Part shown: piece after piece, positions 12,728-22,277 of the stretch | Numbering within the stretch: the first letter of the stretch is position 1 | How the letters are laid out: each line of letters begins with the position of its first letter | NCBI GenBank assembly: GCA_001051155.2 | Contig: JYIP02000008.1 | Location: 558,001-622,000 of the forward strand | Length of the DNA stretch: 64,000 bases | DNA from: Chrysoporthe austroafricana | Lineage: Eukaryota; Ascomycota; Sordariomycetes; Diaporthales; Cryphonectriaceae | Direction of reading: 5' to 3' | Position numbers and translations under genes: made by a program | The notes under the pieces: generated by a model | Told to the model about the DNA's origin: nothing | The model's input: the letters and a program-made list of their open reading frames with translations, nothing else | Databases searched by the model: none

Positions 12728-15191
12728 ATGGCTCTGGAAACACCGCTTAGGGCGTCTACTGGGAATATCATGTCTTCTCTCACCAGATTCCAAGAAATGT
12801 CAGTGGCAAAACCCGGGACAGTAATTCTTGATTGCCCTTCACACTCGACATGCGTGACCTCATATCGTGTTATTTTCTTCGACCTGCGCCTCCAGACTGA
12901 CTTCCGAATCTCCCAGGTCGAGTCAAAATCCTACAGATTCGCAGACTTTGCGGCCAACGACCTACGTGAGGCCGCAGTCCGCACATCTTCTAAGTCCGTC
13001 CAGTGACATAGTCGGACCTTCACCCGTCACTTCGAATGGCACAGAGACCACCGAGATCGATGATGAAGAGCAGGAGACCCTCAGCCAGCCCGCGCCGGTC
13101 GAGGCAGAATCGGCCCCTAAGGTGAGAACGCCGGGCGGCTTTGTTTGTGAATTCCTGGCTAACGACGCTGTAGCTCGTAAAGATAAAGACGAACATTCCC
13201 GACCACGTACGGACGTCCTCGAGCGAAGAAGCTGTTTCGGTGATACATGCCCCTGAGGGCTTCAAGCAATGGGTGCGTTGAACGAGGAGTCTAGGACTTG
13301 GATGCGTGGAGACTAAAAGCATGGTAGACAGGGGCGGGGGCCAGCCATAATGCAGACAAACCCGACGACATCATCAGTCCTCCTTTAAGTGAGCCCTCGG
13401 GCAAGGTAAGACTCAACCTGGGTTCCTGGCGGATCTCGTAATTGGCTGTGACTTACCAAGCTATTTCTCAACGTCAGCCAATGCTCTCCCCCCTCTCGAC
13501 GGACGTTAAGCCAGCAACATTCTCTTTGGACAATGCTACGCCTCAAGCCCAAAATCTGAAGGATGTCCTCGACGAGTCGTCCCGATTGCGATCAAGCAGC
13601 ACCAGCAGCCTTGAATGTAAGCGAGTCAGTTTGCCTATGGAAATATTTACTGATTCGATACAGTGATTCCGGAAACCCACGAAGAGGAGGCGGAGGCCGA
13701 AACAGACACCGCTCGCAGCGAGTACTTTGCGACGCCAGCCACTATCGAAGATTCGGAAATCAGGGCTCTCAGAACCGCTCTGGAGGAATGCTGGACTCTC
13801 TGCAATACGCTGGCGAACCTCAGCTCCATTCATCGAGAGCGCGTGTTCAACAGCTCCGGCACTCCTGATGCCCACGAGAAGGCATGGAAGAGCTGCTGGA
13901 AGCTGTGCCAGAAGCTCTACAACAGCCGTGACGACGCCATTGAGTCATTCAACGCCCGGACGAATCTGGATCTTTGTCGGGATTTCTGTCAGTCGCTATT
14001 TGACGTGCGGCAACGAAAGGATGAAACTGGTGACTCTGTTTTGAGGGTCAGCTTTGAACTCAACAACCAGTGAGCAACCTTGCTGTCTTTTTGAAGGGCT
14101 TCATTCTGACAGTATTTTACAGTCTTTACAGCGCTCAAGACAGCCGCAACCTGCCAGAGGCATTTCGGGAGAGAACGCTGGACTTCTACATCACCCTGTG
14201 CCACCGCCTCATGAAGCAACGAAGCGAGCTCGCCGAGGAGACCGATTCTCTGCTTAGGGCATGCTGGTCGCTAGCTGAGATGCTGTTCAGCCTGCGACAG
14301 AACTCTCGCGATGGGAAGGCACCGGATGAGGAGCTCCTAGGATCGGCGGTGCAAGCATGCTGGGAATTATGTGACATCTTTAGAGAGGGCTGGACCCAGG
14401 TCAGACCAGACCGAGGAACTCCAAGACCAAGCCACTTCAACTTTTTTCAGCAGAATCAGGCCTTGGACGTAAGGTCGACGACGAGTCGCGGATCGATAAA
14501 GTCGAAACGAGAAAGCCTCAAAAGTCTGCCTGAAGACCCACAGCCACGGCGCAACAACCAAGCCTTACCGGTCCCCGAGACGCCGGTAACCGAGTTCGAA
14601 GACACGGGAGACACACCGATCTCCCCCGGCAGCGAGAGTCCGCAGATGCCCAATATTCTCGTATTGGGGACCCCATCCGAAAACAGCCAGGGCGGCTCCC
14701 GCGGCGGTCGATGGTCGAGCAGTGCCAGTAACTTGTCGAGTTACTCACAGTCCAGCGCGAAGACGAGCAGCACCGCGACGACGACGACTTCCGCTGAGGA
14801 CATCAACGTCACGCGGATCAAGATCCTCATCCTCAAGGCGGCGATGAACATCGGCTTCAACCGCGACTCGGGCGAGGCTAAGTCGGGTGCGGCGCCGCTG
14901 CGAACCTTCGTGAAGAGCCTGCCCACTGGCTCCTTTGGGTCGCTCCCAAGCCACGCGACCTTGTTACAAAATTACAAGAACCTGGTGCTCTCAGATACAA
15001 CCTTCCGAACTGGGGCACCGTTGCCGAGCCGGGGTAAGAGGGTGAATGCCACGGATGTGGCGGCGAGTGTGGGCTGGATGTCGCTCAGGGCGCCGGCACA
15101 GTACGGGTTCCTGAGGGACCTGTACAAGTTGGTGTTTGGGTTTCCGCTGGAGGAGGTGGAGAACAGAAAGAATGTCAGCATCGCGGTGTGA
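12728..15191 (+). CDS. Uncharacterised fungal protein with repeated Cys/Trp helical motifs
   Basis: A 695-residue protein I do not recognise by function; it may belong to a fungal DUF family. Proposed exons: 12728-12798, 12896-13121, 13174-13272, 13328-13405, 13478-13616, 13664-14069, 14123-15191; the second exon could instead begin at 12917 in the same phase. The first third is Ser/Thr/Pro-rich and probably disordered. From about residue 240 to 425 there is a helical region in which a C-W-x-L-C-like motif recurs: ECWTLCNTL, SCWKLCQKL, LCRDFCQSL, ITLCHRLM, ACWSLAEML, ACWELCDIF. A Ser/Thr-rich linker follows, then a conserved-looking C-terminal block (ITRIKI-like, NATDVAASVGWMSLRAPAQY, LYKLVFGFPLEEV) from about 575 to 690. 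No signal peptide or membrane segment is visible. Start and first two exons are the least certain part. Confidence 0.75.
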
Positions 15192-15688
15192 GTGCGCTGA
15201 ACCTCTACAGAGTCCCGATTAACTCTCACGATTTACGACGGACTCGCTGCTTCACTACACCACCCTGCTTTTCTCATCATGGTTATACACACCTTACCGG
15301 TGGCCAAAGCAACACAAAAAAAAAAAAAAAAGACGGAGGTTTTCTGCCCTACAATTTTCAAAAGCTCTAATGGCACGACCAACCTCACGACGATCACGAC
15401 TTCGAGCACGGAGACACATGCACACGTCCCATTACTATTCCTAGTCAGCTCATTTCTTTTACGCACTCGATACCCCCTTCGGTCGGCTTATGTTGATTGG
15501 CGCTGCAAGGGTCTGGGTGGTAAAAATCTATAATGATACTCCTTATATATCGATTCTTTCTTACCTTTCTTGCTTTAACGAGAGCGAAACATCACAATGC
15601 CATTACATATCTACGCCTTCAGGGTTGTAAATGATTGAGCACACCGCACTTAGGTCATATAAGGAAGTCATCGCACTTTTAAATTGAG
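15192..15688. other. Convergent 3' flanks, no gene
   Basis: Spacer between the plus-strand Cys/Trp protein gene and the minus-strand 63-residue gene. It contains a run of about 17 A at 15315-15331 and AT-rich sequence suitable for polyadenylation signals of both genes. Confidence 0.5.
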
Positions 15689-16020
15689 CTAAGCTGCAGA
15701 ATCCATCGCGAGTATCAAGACGAAAGGCCAGCGCAACGGAATGCCTTCGAATGCATCTGAAGAGAAGCCAATTCTAAAGACGATGGTGTTAGTAAGGGAG
15801 CTTGCAATGCCTTAAAGCGGAGATCATCGCGGCATACCTTCTCCCCAAACCCAAAATAGCCGCTGAAGCCTTCAAAGAACTCATCGCGAAAGAGCTTGGG
15901 ATCTAGTAGAGTTAGTAGATTGGACGGAGTGTCTCGCGGGAGCAGGAAAATGTGGGGCTGTGAGTGCAACCTGCTTACCCGCGAAGCAAACCTGCAAAAA
16001 ATGCAGATTGCAGAAATCAT
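15689..16020 (-). CDS. Predicted 63-residue protein, three exons
   Basis: A small gene built from splice signals; function unknown. Exons on the minus strand: 16020-15979, 15902-15838, 15773-15689. Both introns are textbook: GTAAGC donor with TACTAAC branch and CTAG acceptor, then GTATGC donor with TTACTAACACC branch and TTTAG acceptor. Spliced sequence starts MISAICIFCRFASR, continues SSLKASAAILGLGRR, then GFSSDAFEGIPLRW, and ends FVLILAMDSAA. The basic, Ser/Ala-rich start lacking acidic residues looks like a mitochondrial presequence, and the C-terminal part is hydrophobic (about residues 50-63). An alternative unspliced frame across the first intron also stays open, so the frame choice is not certain. 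It lies downstream of the 687-residue gene on the same strand and could be an alternative 3' part, but the intervening stop at 16211 argues against that. Confidence 0.5.
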
Positions 16021-16210
16021 GCAGGCATGAGATCGGACGACGACAGCTCTTCACTTTGGTCTCGCCGACATATGATCAGAAGATTGCAGGAGCTTCCCAG
16101 CAGAGCTCTGATTAGCTTCCCCCCCTGCTCTGCCAACCTGCAAGTTCAGCTCAAAGACAACAAAGCAGCTACTCTACGACCTCTTCCGCAAACTGACCCA
16201 TTTCGCGGTC

Positions 16211-18330
16211 TTAGTTGGGGCGAGAGTGGGCGAAGTTATGACGGTTGAGGTGCTGGCTGCCTTGCTGCGGCTGCTCCGAGGATCTGGCATTCTGCTGACC
16301 GTATTGCTGCTGAGGGCGGCTAGGAGAGCCAACGCGCTGCTGTCCGTAGTGTTGCTGAGGGTGATGCTGGTGGCTAGCACTCTGCTGAGCCTGGCCATGA
16401 GCCATGGGCGCCTCCTTGGGCGCGTATTGAGTCGAGCGGCTGAAACCGTCCTTGGTGGACCCAACATTGGGATTGCTGGCCTGGACGCCAGCCCACGGAC
16501 CGGCAGATGTGGTTGCAACGGGCGCAGGGCTCATCTGTGGGGTGTCTGTAATGTCAATGACCTGACGGTTGTTGTTTGGGATGCTGGAGGGAGGAAAGTT
16601 CGACTGATTGGTGCCGAGGAGGTTGACATTGCTAACGCCAGAGCTCTGCGGGCCAGCCCTCGTGTCCTGCTGGCGAACGCGCTGTCTGGCATCGATTTGA
16701 CTTCCGGCATTCTGCTGAGCGGACTGGCCTTGGGGCAGAGGGGCAAGACCCAGGGTCGCGAGGAGTGCGTTGCCGGCTGAGGAGTCATCAGGCATCGAAG
16801 CGCAAGGCACGACGCTGTCTGTCAGGGGATCGTAGAAGTATCCGAGGGGCAGTCGCAGGTTGATCTCGGACAACAGGGCAGTGATCTCGGGCTGGGGCAC
16901 CTTCAGCGGTTGGCGACGAAAGGGGGAGTTAGCAGGTAGAGCGGAGTTGATGCTGCGCTGAGCCAAGTCCCGAGCGCGGATACAGAGCTCATGATTGCAG
17001 CTGGCGCCTACTTCGTGCTGCAGGACCTGAAGGGCGGTAGAGATGCCGAGAATATAGCCAACGCCGTTCGTCCCGTCGCACATGGCGATGAAAGATTGCG
17101 CAACGTCCCCGTAGCTGTTGAAGTGAATGCCGCCGTCCCAGTCGTGTCTGTGGTGCAGCAAGATTATGCACTGGTCGTGGGCTCTATCATACCATACACC
17201 ATCAGTATCGCGCCTCAGCGCCTTGGGATTCGTGCAGTTTGGAGGCATTCGGGGAGCAGCGACCTCTTTCTGCTTTGCGGCCGACGCAACGCCTTCATCA
17301 TCTGGGATAGTCATGGCCTGAGTGTGCTCTGGGCCCGTTGGCTGGGCGTCGCTCCTGGCGGCCGGGGGACCGTGGGAGGAGCTGGCTGCCAGACCCAAGG
17401 AATCTTGCTCGACGGAGGGCAGATGGAAGTCTGCTTCGAACTGTGTGTTGTTGAGTAGATCTAAAATCTGCGCTGCATTCATGGGGGTGTCGAATGGGTC
17501 TTGGGTCGACGCTCCCTGGCCCGAGAGGTCTACACCAAGATGGGTGCCAACACCGAAAAGGTCCTGGTCCTGGTCGAGCACGAGGTCGGAATTGGGCTGT
17601 TGAAGATCCTGAGCTACAGACTTGCCAAGCTCACCGGTAGCATTCAAGCCGGCAGAGACATCGCTGGTAGGCATGGTCTGATACGTCTCTGGTCCGGGTA
17701 GGGAGAAGTCGAAGTCCTCAAGGTTGGCACAGGCTTCGTCGTAGCTGAACAAATCGTCACCATCTCCCATGGTGAAATCCTCGAAACCCATCTCTTTGGC
17801 CATCTGTAATATGTCAGCGTGTGCACTGCTCAACACAGCTTCCCTGCGAGGTCTAGGGTAGTGTACACCAACCGTCTGGTCTTGATAGCCAGGAGCCTGT
17901 CCTTCCTGGGGGCCAGTATTCATCATACTGGAGGGGCCGATCATGGGATCGTTGGCCATGTCAATGCTCTGCTCCATGTTGAGTTGTGGAGCTGGTGCGA
18001 GTTCCGACTGGGGAGCTGCTATGACCTCTGGCTGCTGTGTTGGTGTTGGGGGGAACGTGGGGATAGGACCCTCATGTGCCAAAATTTCTCTAGATCAAGC
18101 ATATCAGCTCATGCCGCCGTCAAGAAAAAATAGAGATTTTCTAACCCAGGTGCCTTTTTATAGGCACTCTTGATGTAGGCGACTTGTTTGGTTGTGAATT
18201 CTCGTGTATCCCAATAAGGAGCATGGTCTTGCTTGAATGCCTTCGCAATGACTTTTGGTGGCCAGCCGGCAAGAACACGCGAGAGCACGTAGTTGATCTC
18301 GTCTTGGAGGTATTTGCGATTCTCGACCAT
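16211..18330 (-). CDS. Uncharacterised 687-residue protein, possible nuclear regulator
   Basis: I do not recognise a named family. Exons: 18330-18146 and 18089-16211 (GTTAGA donor, CTAG acceptor, in phase). Residues 1-60 are helical and basic (NRKYLQDEINYVLSRVLAGW, then PPKVIAKAFKQDH and TTKQVAYIKSAYKKA), reminiscent of a small DNA- or protein-binding helix bundle. Residues 65-340 are Pro/Gln/Asp-rich with acidic-hydrophobic patches (EDFDFSLPG, DLFSYDEA), like activation domains. A Cys/His-containing block at about 355-450 (WYDRAHDQCIILLHHRHDWD, SCNHELCIRARDLAQRSINS) looks folded. The tail is Gln/Ser/Asn-rich. A possible 69-base in-phase intron with GTTGGT donor and TTACAG acceptor, ending near 17812, could remove 23 residues. 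A transcription-associated role is only inference. Confidence 0.7.
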
Positions 18331-19256
18331 TGTGAAAGAGGCCTCAAAGGGACTTCAAGGGCGCCGGCTGAATAGTATTGGGGTCTCGGAAATTTGCAAT
18401 GACGGGCGTTGGAGTATCGCGGGCTCCACGAAGCTGGTTTGAACCGCAAGCGAGCTGTCTCGGACTGTTTCGATTACTTTCTTGGAGGCGACGGCTGGCA
18501 AATGCTTAGTGTGCGAGGCGGAGGTAAAGAGAACAGCAGACTAGTTCCATTTGTCAGACAGATAGACAGAAGACAACAATATCTGATCATGGAATCCAGG
18601 GTACTTCTTTGAGCTTGAGGCTCCACGGTGCTGGATGGGTGAAGTGGAGGAGAAAAAAGAGCGGGGTGGCTCCAGACGCCACAAATAAATAAGAAAGTTT
18701 ATGGCCACCACTGCCGGCTGTTGCCTGTGTGAATCGGCAGCAAGTGAGCAAGACAAGTCAGTGACTCTGAAGACAGGGCTCTGCCAATTCAAGGCCTGCC
18801 GGGATTTTGATGGTTTGGGATGAATTATCAGATTCACAGGAGATCGTTCTCGCCTGCTCTCTGGTGGTGCCAATTCAGATCCTGATAGAACCTAAATATA
18901 AGATCCAGTTAGAATAGACCTTGAGAGACAATGAACTGATAAGACGAAATGATACCAGCATACAAGAGATTGGGGAGAGAATCAAGAAGCCTAGAGGGAG
19001 AGGTAGAAGAGACACAACAAAGACATGAAGGAGAAAACCCCCCAGCCTCTCTGAAATGAAGCCACATGAGAACAGGAACAGATATTTTCCGGCGCCGACA
19101 CAATATCAACTCCGATATGTCACCAAGTAGAGCCACTAGAAGTGTTCAGACATCCTCAAGAGTAAAGCAGAACAATCAGAAATCAAATACCCACAATGAA
19201 TAAGTTCGAAAACTGCTGGTTGCTTGTGAGATGACCGGGATTGTGTCTCATAACTC

Positions 19257-19267
19257 TGGTATCAGAG
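19257..19267 (+). other. Ty1/copia-like primer-binding motif TGGTATCAGAG
   Basis: TGGTATCAGAG is the sequence complementary to initiator tRNA-Met that many Ty1/copia elements use just inside the 5' LTR. It sits inside a short palindrome. I cannot delimit an LTR before it or a polyprotein after it, so this is at best a fossil. Confidence 0.3.
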
Positions 19268-19450
19268 TTTTACTTTTTGGGATGAGAACGGTGAGCATTG
19301 ATTGAGGACGCGATAAGTATGATTGCGGACTGGGAGTAGTAAAGGGTGTTGGACAAGAGTACAAATGCAGAGTAGAAATAGAACAACACCCGACGGAAGA
19401 TTGTGAGGAAGATGATTGTGCGGACGTTGTGTAACGTCGTACGACTGTCG

Positions 19451-19641
19451 TACACACTTGTCACTACTTAATCGAACTGAATCGGCTGAATCCTTATGGT
19501 ATTCCCGTTTCCTGGTTCTCTGGGTTCCTGCAAGTGAATACGACGATCGTGTGACGTTACACGGTAGCGTTAGATAATTAGGAAACGCGATACCTTGGGG
19601 ATTCAGCCGATTCAACTCGATTAAGCAGTGGCAAGTGTGTA
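19451..19641. repeat. Imperfect inverted repeat, arms about 61 bases
   Basis: The left arm 19451-19512 and right arm 19581-19641 are reverse complements over about 60 bases, separated by 68 bases. Both share the core AATCGGCTGAATCC (right arm read on the minus strand). Most of the mismatches I could align are transitions, as expected from repeat-induced point mutation (RIP) or similar decay. Such a structure suits a MITE-like or fold-back element or two solo LTR ends head to head. Confidence 0.6.
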
Positions 19642-20109
19642 TATGTATTAGGAGAAATAGAGAATAGAGTGGCCTAGCCGTAGAGATATAAATATGCAGG
19701 TAGCCCGTACAGTATTAGGAGTACCGAGGAGGTTGTCAGAAGACAGTTGCGAAAAAGTTAAGATCGTTCAAGATCGTTCTGGAAAGGTTTGTTCTGAACC
19801 AGGTTGCGAAAAGATGTGACGAAGATGATTGTGAAGAAGGTTGTTGCAAGAACAAGGTTGTAAAGAGGCGAGAAGATGGGTATGAAAATACCGTGGCGTA
19901 GCGGCAGAATGTGCTCCAGGAATGTGACGAACGATTGGAAGCCATTCGCCTCCCGGTGTTCTATCGCGACTGGCAGAACGTTGACTCCAATGGGCCGATG
20001 ACGACGGCGACTTTCAGCCAAGCCGTGATGCTGCTCGGTGGAGGCCGAGTTTAGCCAATCGAAAAAAGGTACTGATTGACAACAGCTTTTGGAAGAACTA
20101 ACTCGAGGG

Positions 20110-20240
20110 CAATAAAGACTGTTCTCAAATCACCGTGGCGGTAGAGGATCAGAACTGGTAATGGTCGTTAGAAAATTTGAGCGGTGGGTAAGAAAATTGT
20201 TGTCAGACTACCGTCACGGTAGCAGGTAAGAACTGACAAC
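20110..20240 (+). repeat. Two diverged tandem units of about 60-65 bases
   Basis: The units share a pattern of caccgtggcggtag / taccgtcacggtag followed by about 15 bases and a gaactg-na-tggtcgt / gaactgacaacgatcgt segment. They look like decayed tandem copies within the repeat-rich interval. Boundaries are approximate. Confidence 0.35.
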
Positions 20241-20408
20241 GATCGTCAGAACCGGATTGTAAGAGACGAAGCCACGGTATAACGACAACTTAGACCGACA
20301 CGAACTCACAATGATTGTCCCATGTTCAATCCTTTCTTGTACTGTTTCTGATCAGCTAATTCTCTGCTCCTCCAGCCGTCGTCCCTTGGTCGAAGATATG
20401 TTACGGAC

Positions 20409-20971
20409 TCATTCAAAAGTTTCGAAGGTAGGCACGCCAGCGGGAATGCGAGGACCTTTCAACTTCGAAGAAGCGGAGATCAATAGAGATGTATAATAGG
20501 TCCAAGAATTCATCGTAGCAACATGCGTGAACCATGGCTTCAAGTCAAGACGAGGACCACCATTCGATCCTGCTCTGGCTGGAACCCGTCCCGAAGTGAA
20601 CGGACTGAACGGACTTCCCGCGCGTCCTGGAAGCATCTTCCCCTGGGTGAACAGCAAGCCTTTGACCCGAGTCTTCAGATTGAGATCTTTTTCACCATCG
20701 GTGATCTTGGACAGCAATTGATTCGTCAGGAATTGTCGGTAGCGGGGGTCAATCACGCGTCTTTGCAACTTGTCCGCACGCTTGAGGTACTCAGTGAGCG
20801 GCTCCCCGTCTTTTCTCGCAAAGCCAGTGACCTCTCTCAGGACGGTGAAGTCGACAGCTCGGTCTTGAGGTTCTGGGAACCTCTCTCGAAACGCTTGAGC
20901 AAGGCGACCCCAGTCCGTCTTGACACCGCGTGTGATCTCGGTCTGCGAATTCGAGTTGCACAGCGGTTATT
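20409..20971 (-). mobile_element. Retrotransposon gag-like remnant
   Basis: A minus-strand frame of about 187 codons is open between stops. It reads TDWGRLAQAFRERFPEP, DFTVLREVTGFARKDGEPL and TEYLKRADKLQRRV, a layout like the capsid region of LTR-retrotransposon Gag (short helices, EYLxRA motif, then LTNQLLSKI and LKTRVKGLL). No ATG begins it, no zinc knuckle follows, and no protease, reverse transcriptase or integrase is seen nearby, so it is a fragment. Assignment to Ty3 or Ty1 type is not possible by eye. Confidence 0.5.
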
Positions 20972-21619
20972 CACGCGATGAGAAGATGTTTTAGGACCGA
21001 TTTTAGCGCAGCTTGTTGTTGTCAGTTCTCACTGTCTCCCGCTACAGTAGAGTTGTGCGGGAGGACGTTCAGTAGAAGGTAGGGCGCTAGGGGCGGTGGC
21101 ACTTCAAAGACCTGAAACTGGGACCTCGACTCACAGGGCAGGTCTCTGATACTAAGCAGGGGACTTCCGGGCATACGAGGTGGAATTTAGATTGCTCAAG
21201 GCTGGAACGGGAATGCTCAAGAGGCAGGGTGCCCATTGTCAAGACCCGTGCTCTTGGAAGAACAGGCTGCAGTGAGCACTATCTCATCTGCCTCTCAAGG
21301 CTCCAGGCTCTGCTGAACGAGATAAAGAACTCTGTTGTAGGATATTAAAAACACAATGTCTCCAGCTAGCTGGCGGCCCTTTCAGCAGACTTTATAGCTG
21401 GTAGCAGCCTCGAACAGTCGTCAAGGTACTTGTGACTACCAAGGAGGGAGTTCACGAGTCTGTGCGGGGCTGGCGAAACATTTTTTCTTGATGTGCATTT
21501 GCAAGTCATAGCTTGCACAAAAGTGAAGCAAAGGTAGAAAACTTTTCTGCCTACATCGTCGAAGCTTTTGTTTATTTCGTCAAAGACTTCGTTGCAGGTT
21601 TTCTACCTAGGCGAACAGG

Positions 21620-21655
21620 CACCAGCAGCAGCAGCACCAGCACCAGCAGCAGAAG
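21620..21655 (+). repeat. CAG/CACCAG microsatellite
   Basis: A run of caccagcagcag-type triplets, about 36 bases. It is not inside a supportable gene, although a short plus-strand open frame covers it. Confidence 0.7.
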
Positions 21656-22277
21656 CTTTGAAGCCCCGAGTTTGACAACCAAGTCCACCGGGCAGTTCAC
21701 GATTCATTATGTTTATTGTATGCTAATATACATAGGTAGTAATCAGACGGAGAATCGGGTTTACACAGTGTACGATGAGGGCATAAGGCTAGGAATGAAA
21801 GTTTCTGCTTCTTTTTGACCTTTGCGTACCTAAGCCGTTGGATTAGTTGCGCTCCGGGCTAATCAGCAGCTTGACTCGATGTCTTCTACCAGGTCATCCA
21901 TCAGCGTCTAGTCACAATGACAAAGCGAGTTTAGTTATCATTATTTTCTCATTTGGTATCATGGCCTCCCGTGTTGGGAGTGGTTGAAAAAAAGAAACGC
22001 TAAGGTGCAAAGCCCCCTGACAAGTTCCACCTATCCGATGTGAATGCAGCCGTTTTGCAAATGCTGTCTCGAAGTATGGCCGACGCCATTGGCTCGAGCC
22101 TGTGAGCGAGCTTTCAATAAACGCCCTGTCCGGAACGCCATATGAAAAATTCACATCTCGGGGGAGCCAAGCCTGGTCACGTTCCTTGGTCCAAATGCAA
22201 GCACGAAGTTCGTCCTACTCCAGGTCCCTTCCATGTCAACTCATACACTCAGTGAGATCGTTTGCGCATTTTCTAGC

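Larger units (their letters stand above)
18331..22277. other. Gene-free interval with degraded repeats and retroelement fragments
   Basis: Nearly 4 kb, AT-richer than its surroundings from about 18.6 to 20.4 kb. It holds an imperfect inverted repeat, a tandem diverged repeat, a Ty1/copia-like primer-binding motif and a gag-like open frame (separate entries), plus a CAG-type microsatellite. No intact host gene is visible. The left end must include the promoter of the 687-residue gene. Confidence 0.6.

Noticed and set aside
13273..13331. Alternative acceptor GACAG at 13331 for exon 4 of the Cys/Trp protein
   Set aside because: Joins out of phase and hits a stop; the GGTAG acceptor four bases upstream keeps the frame open.
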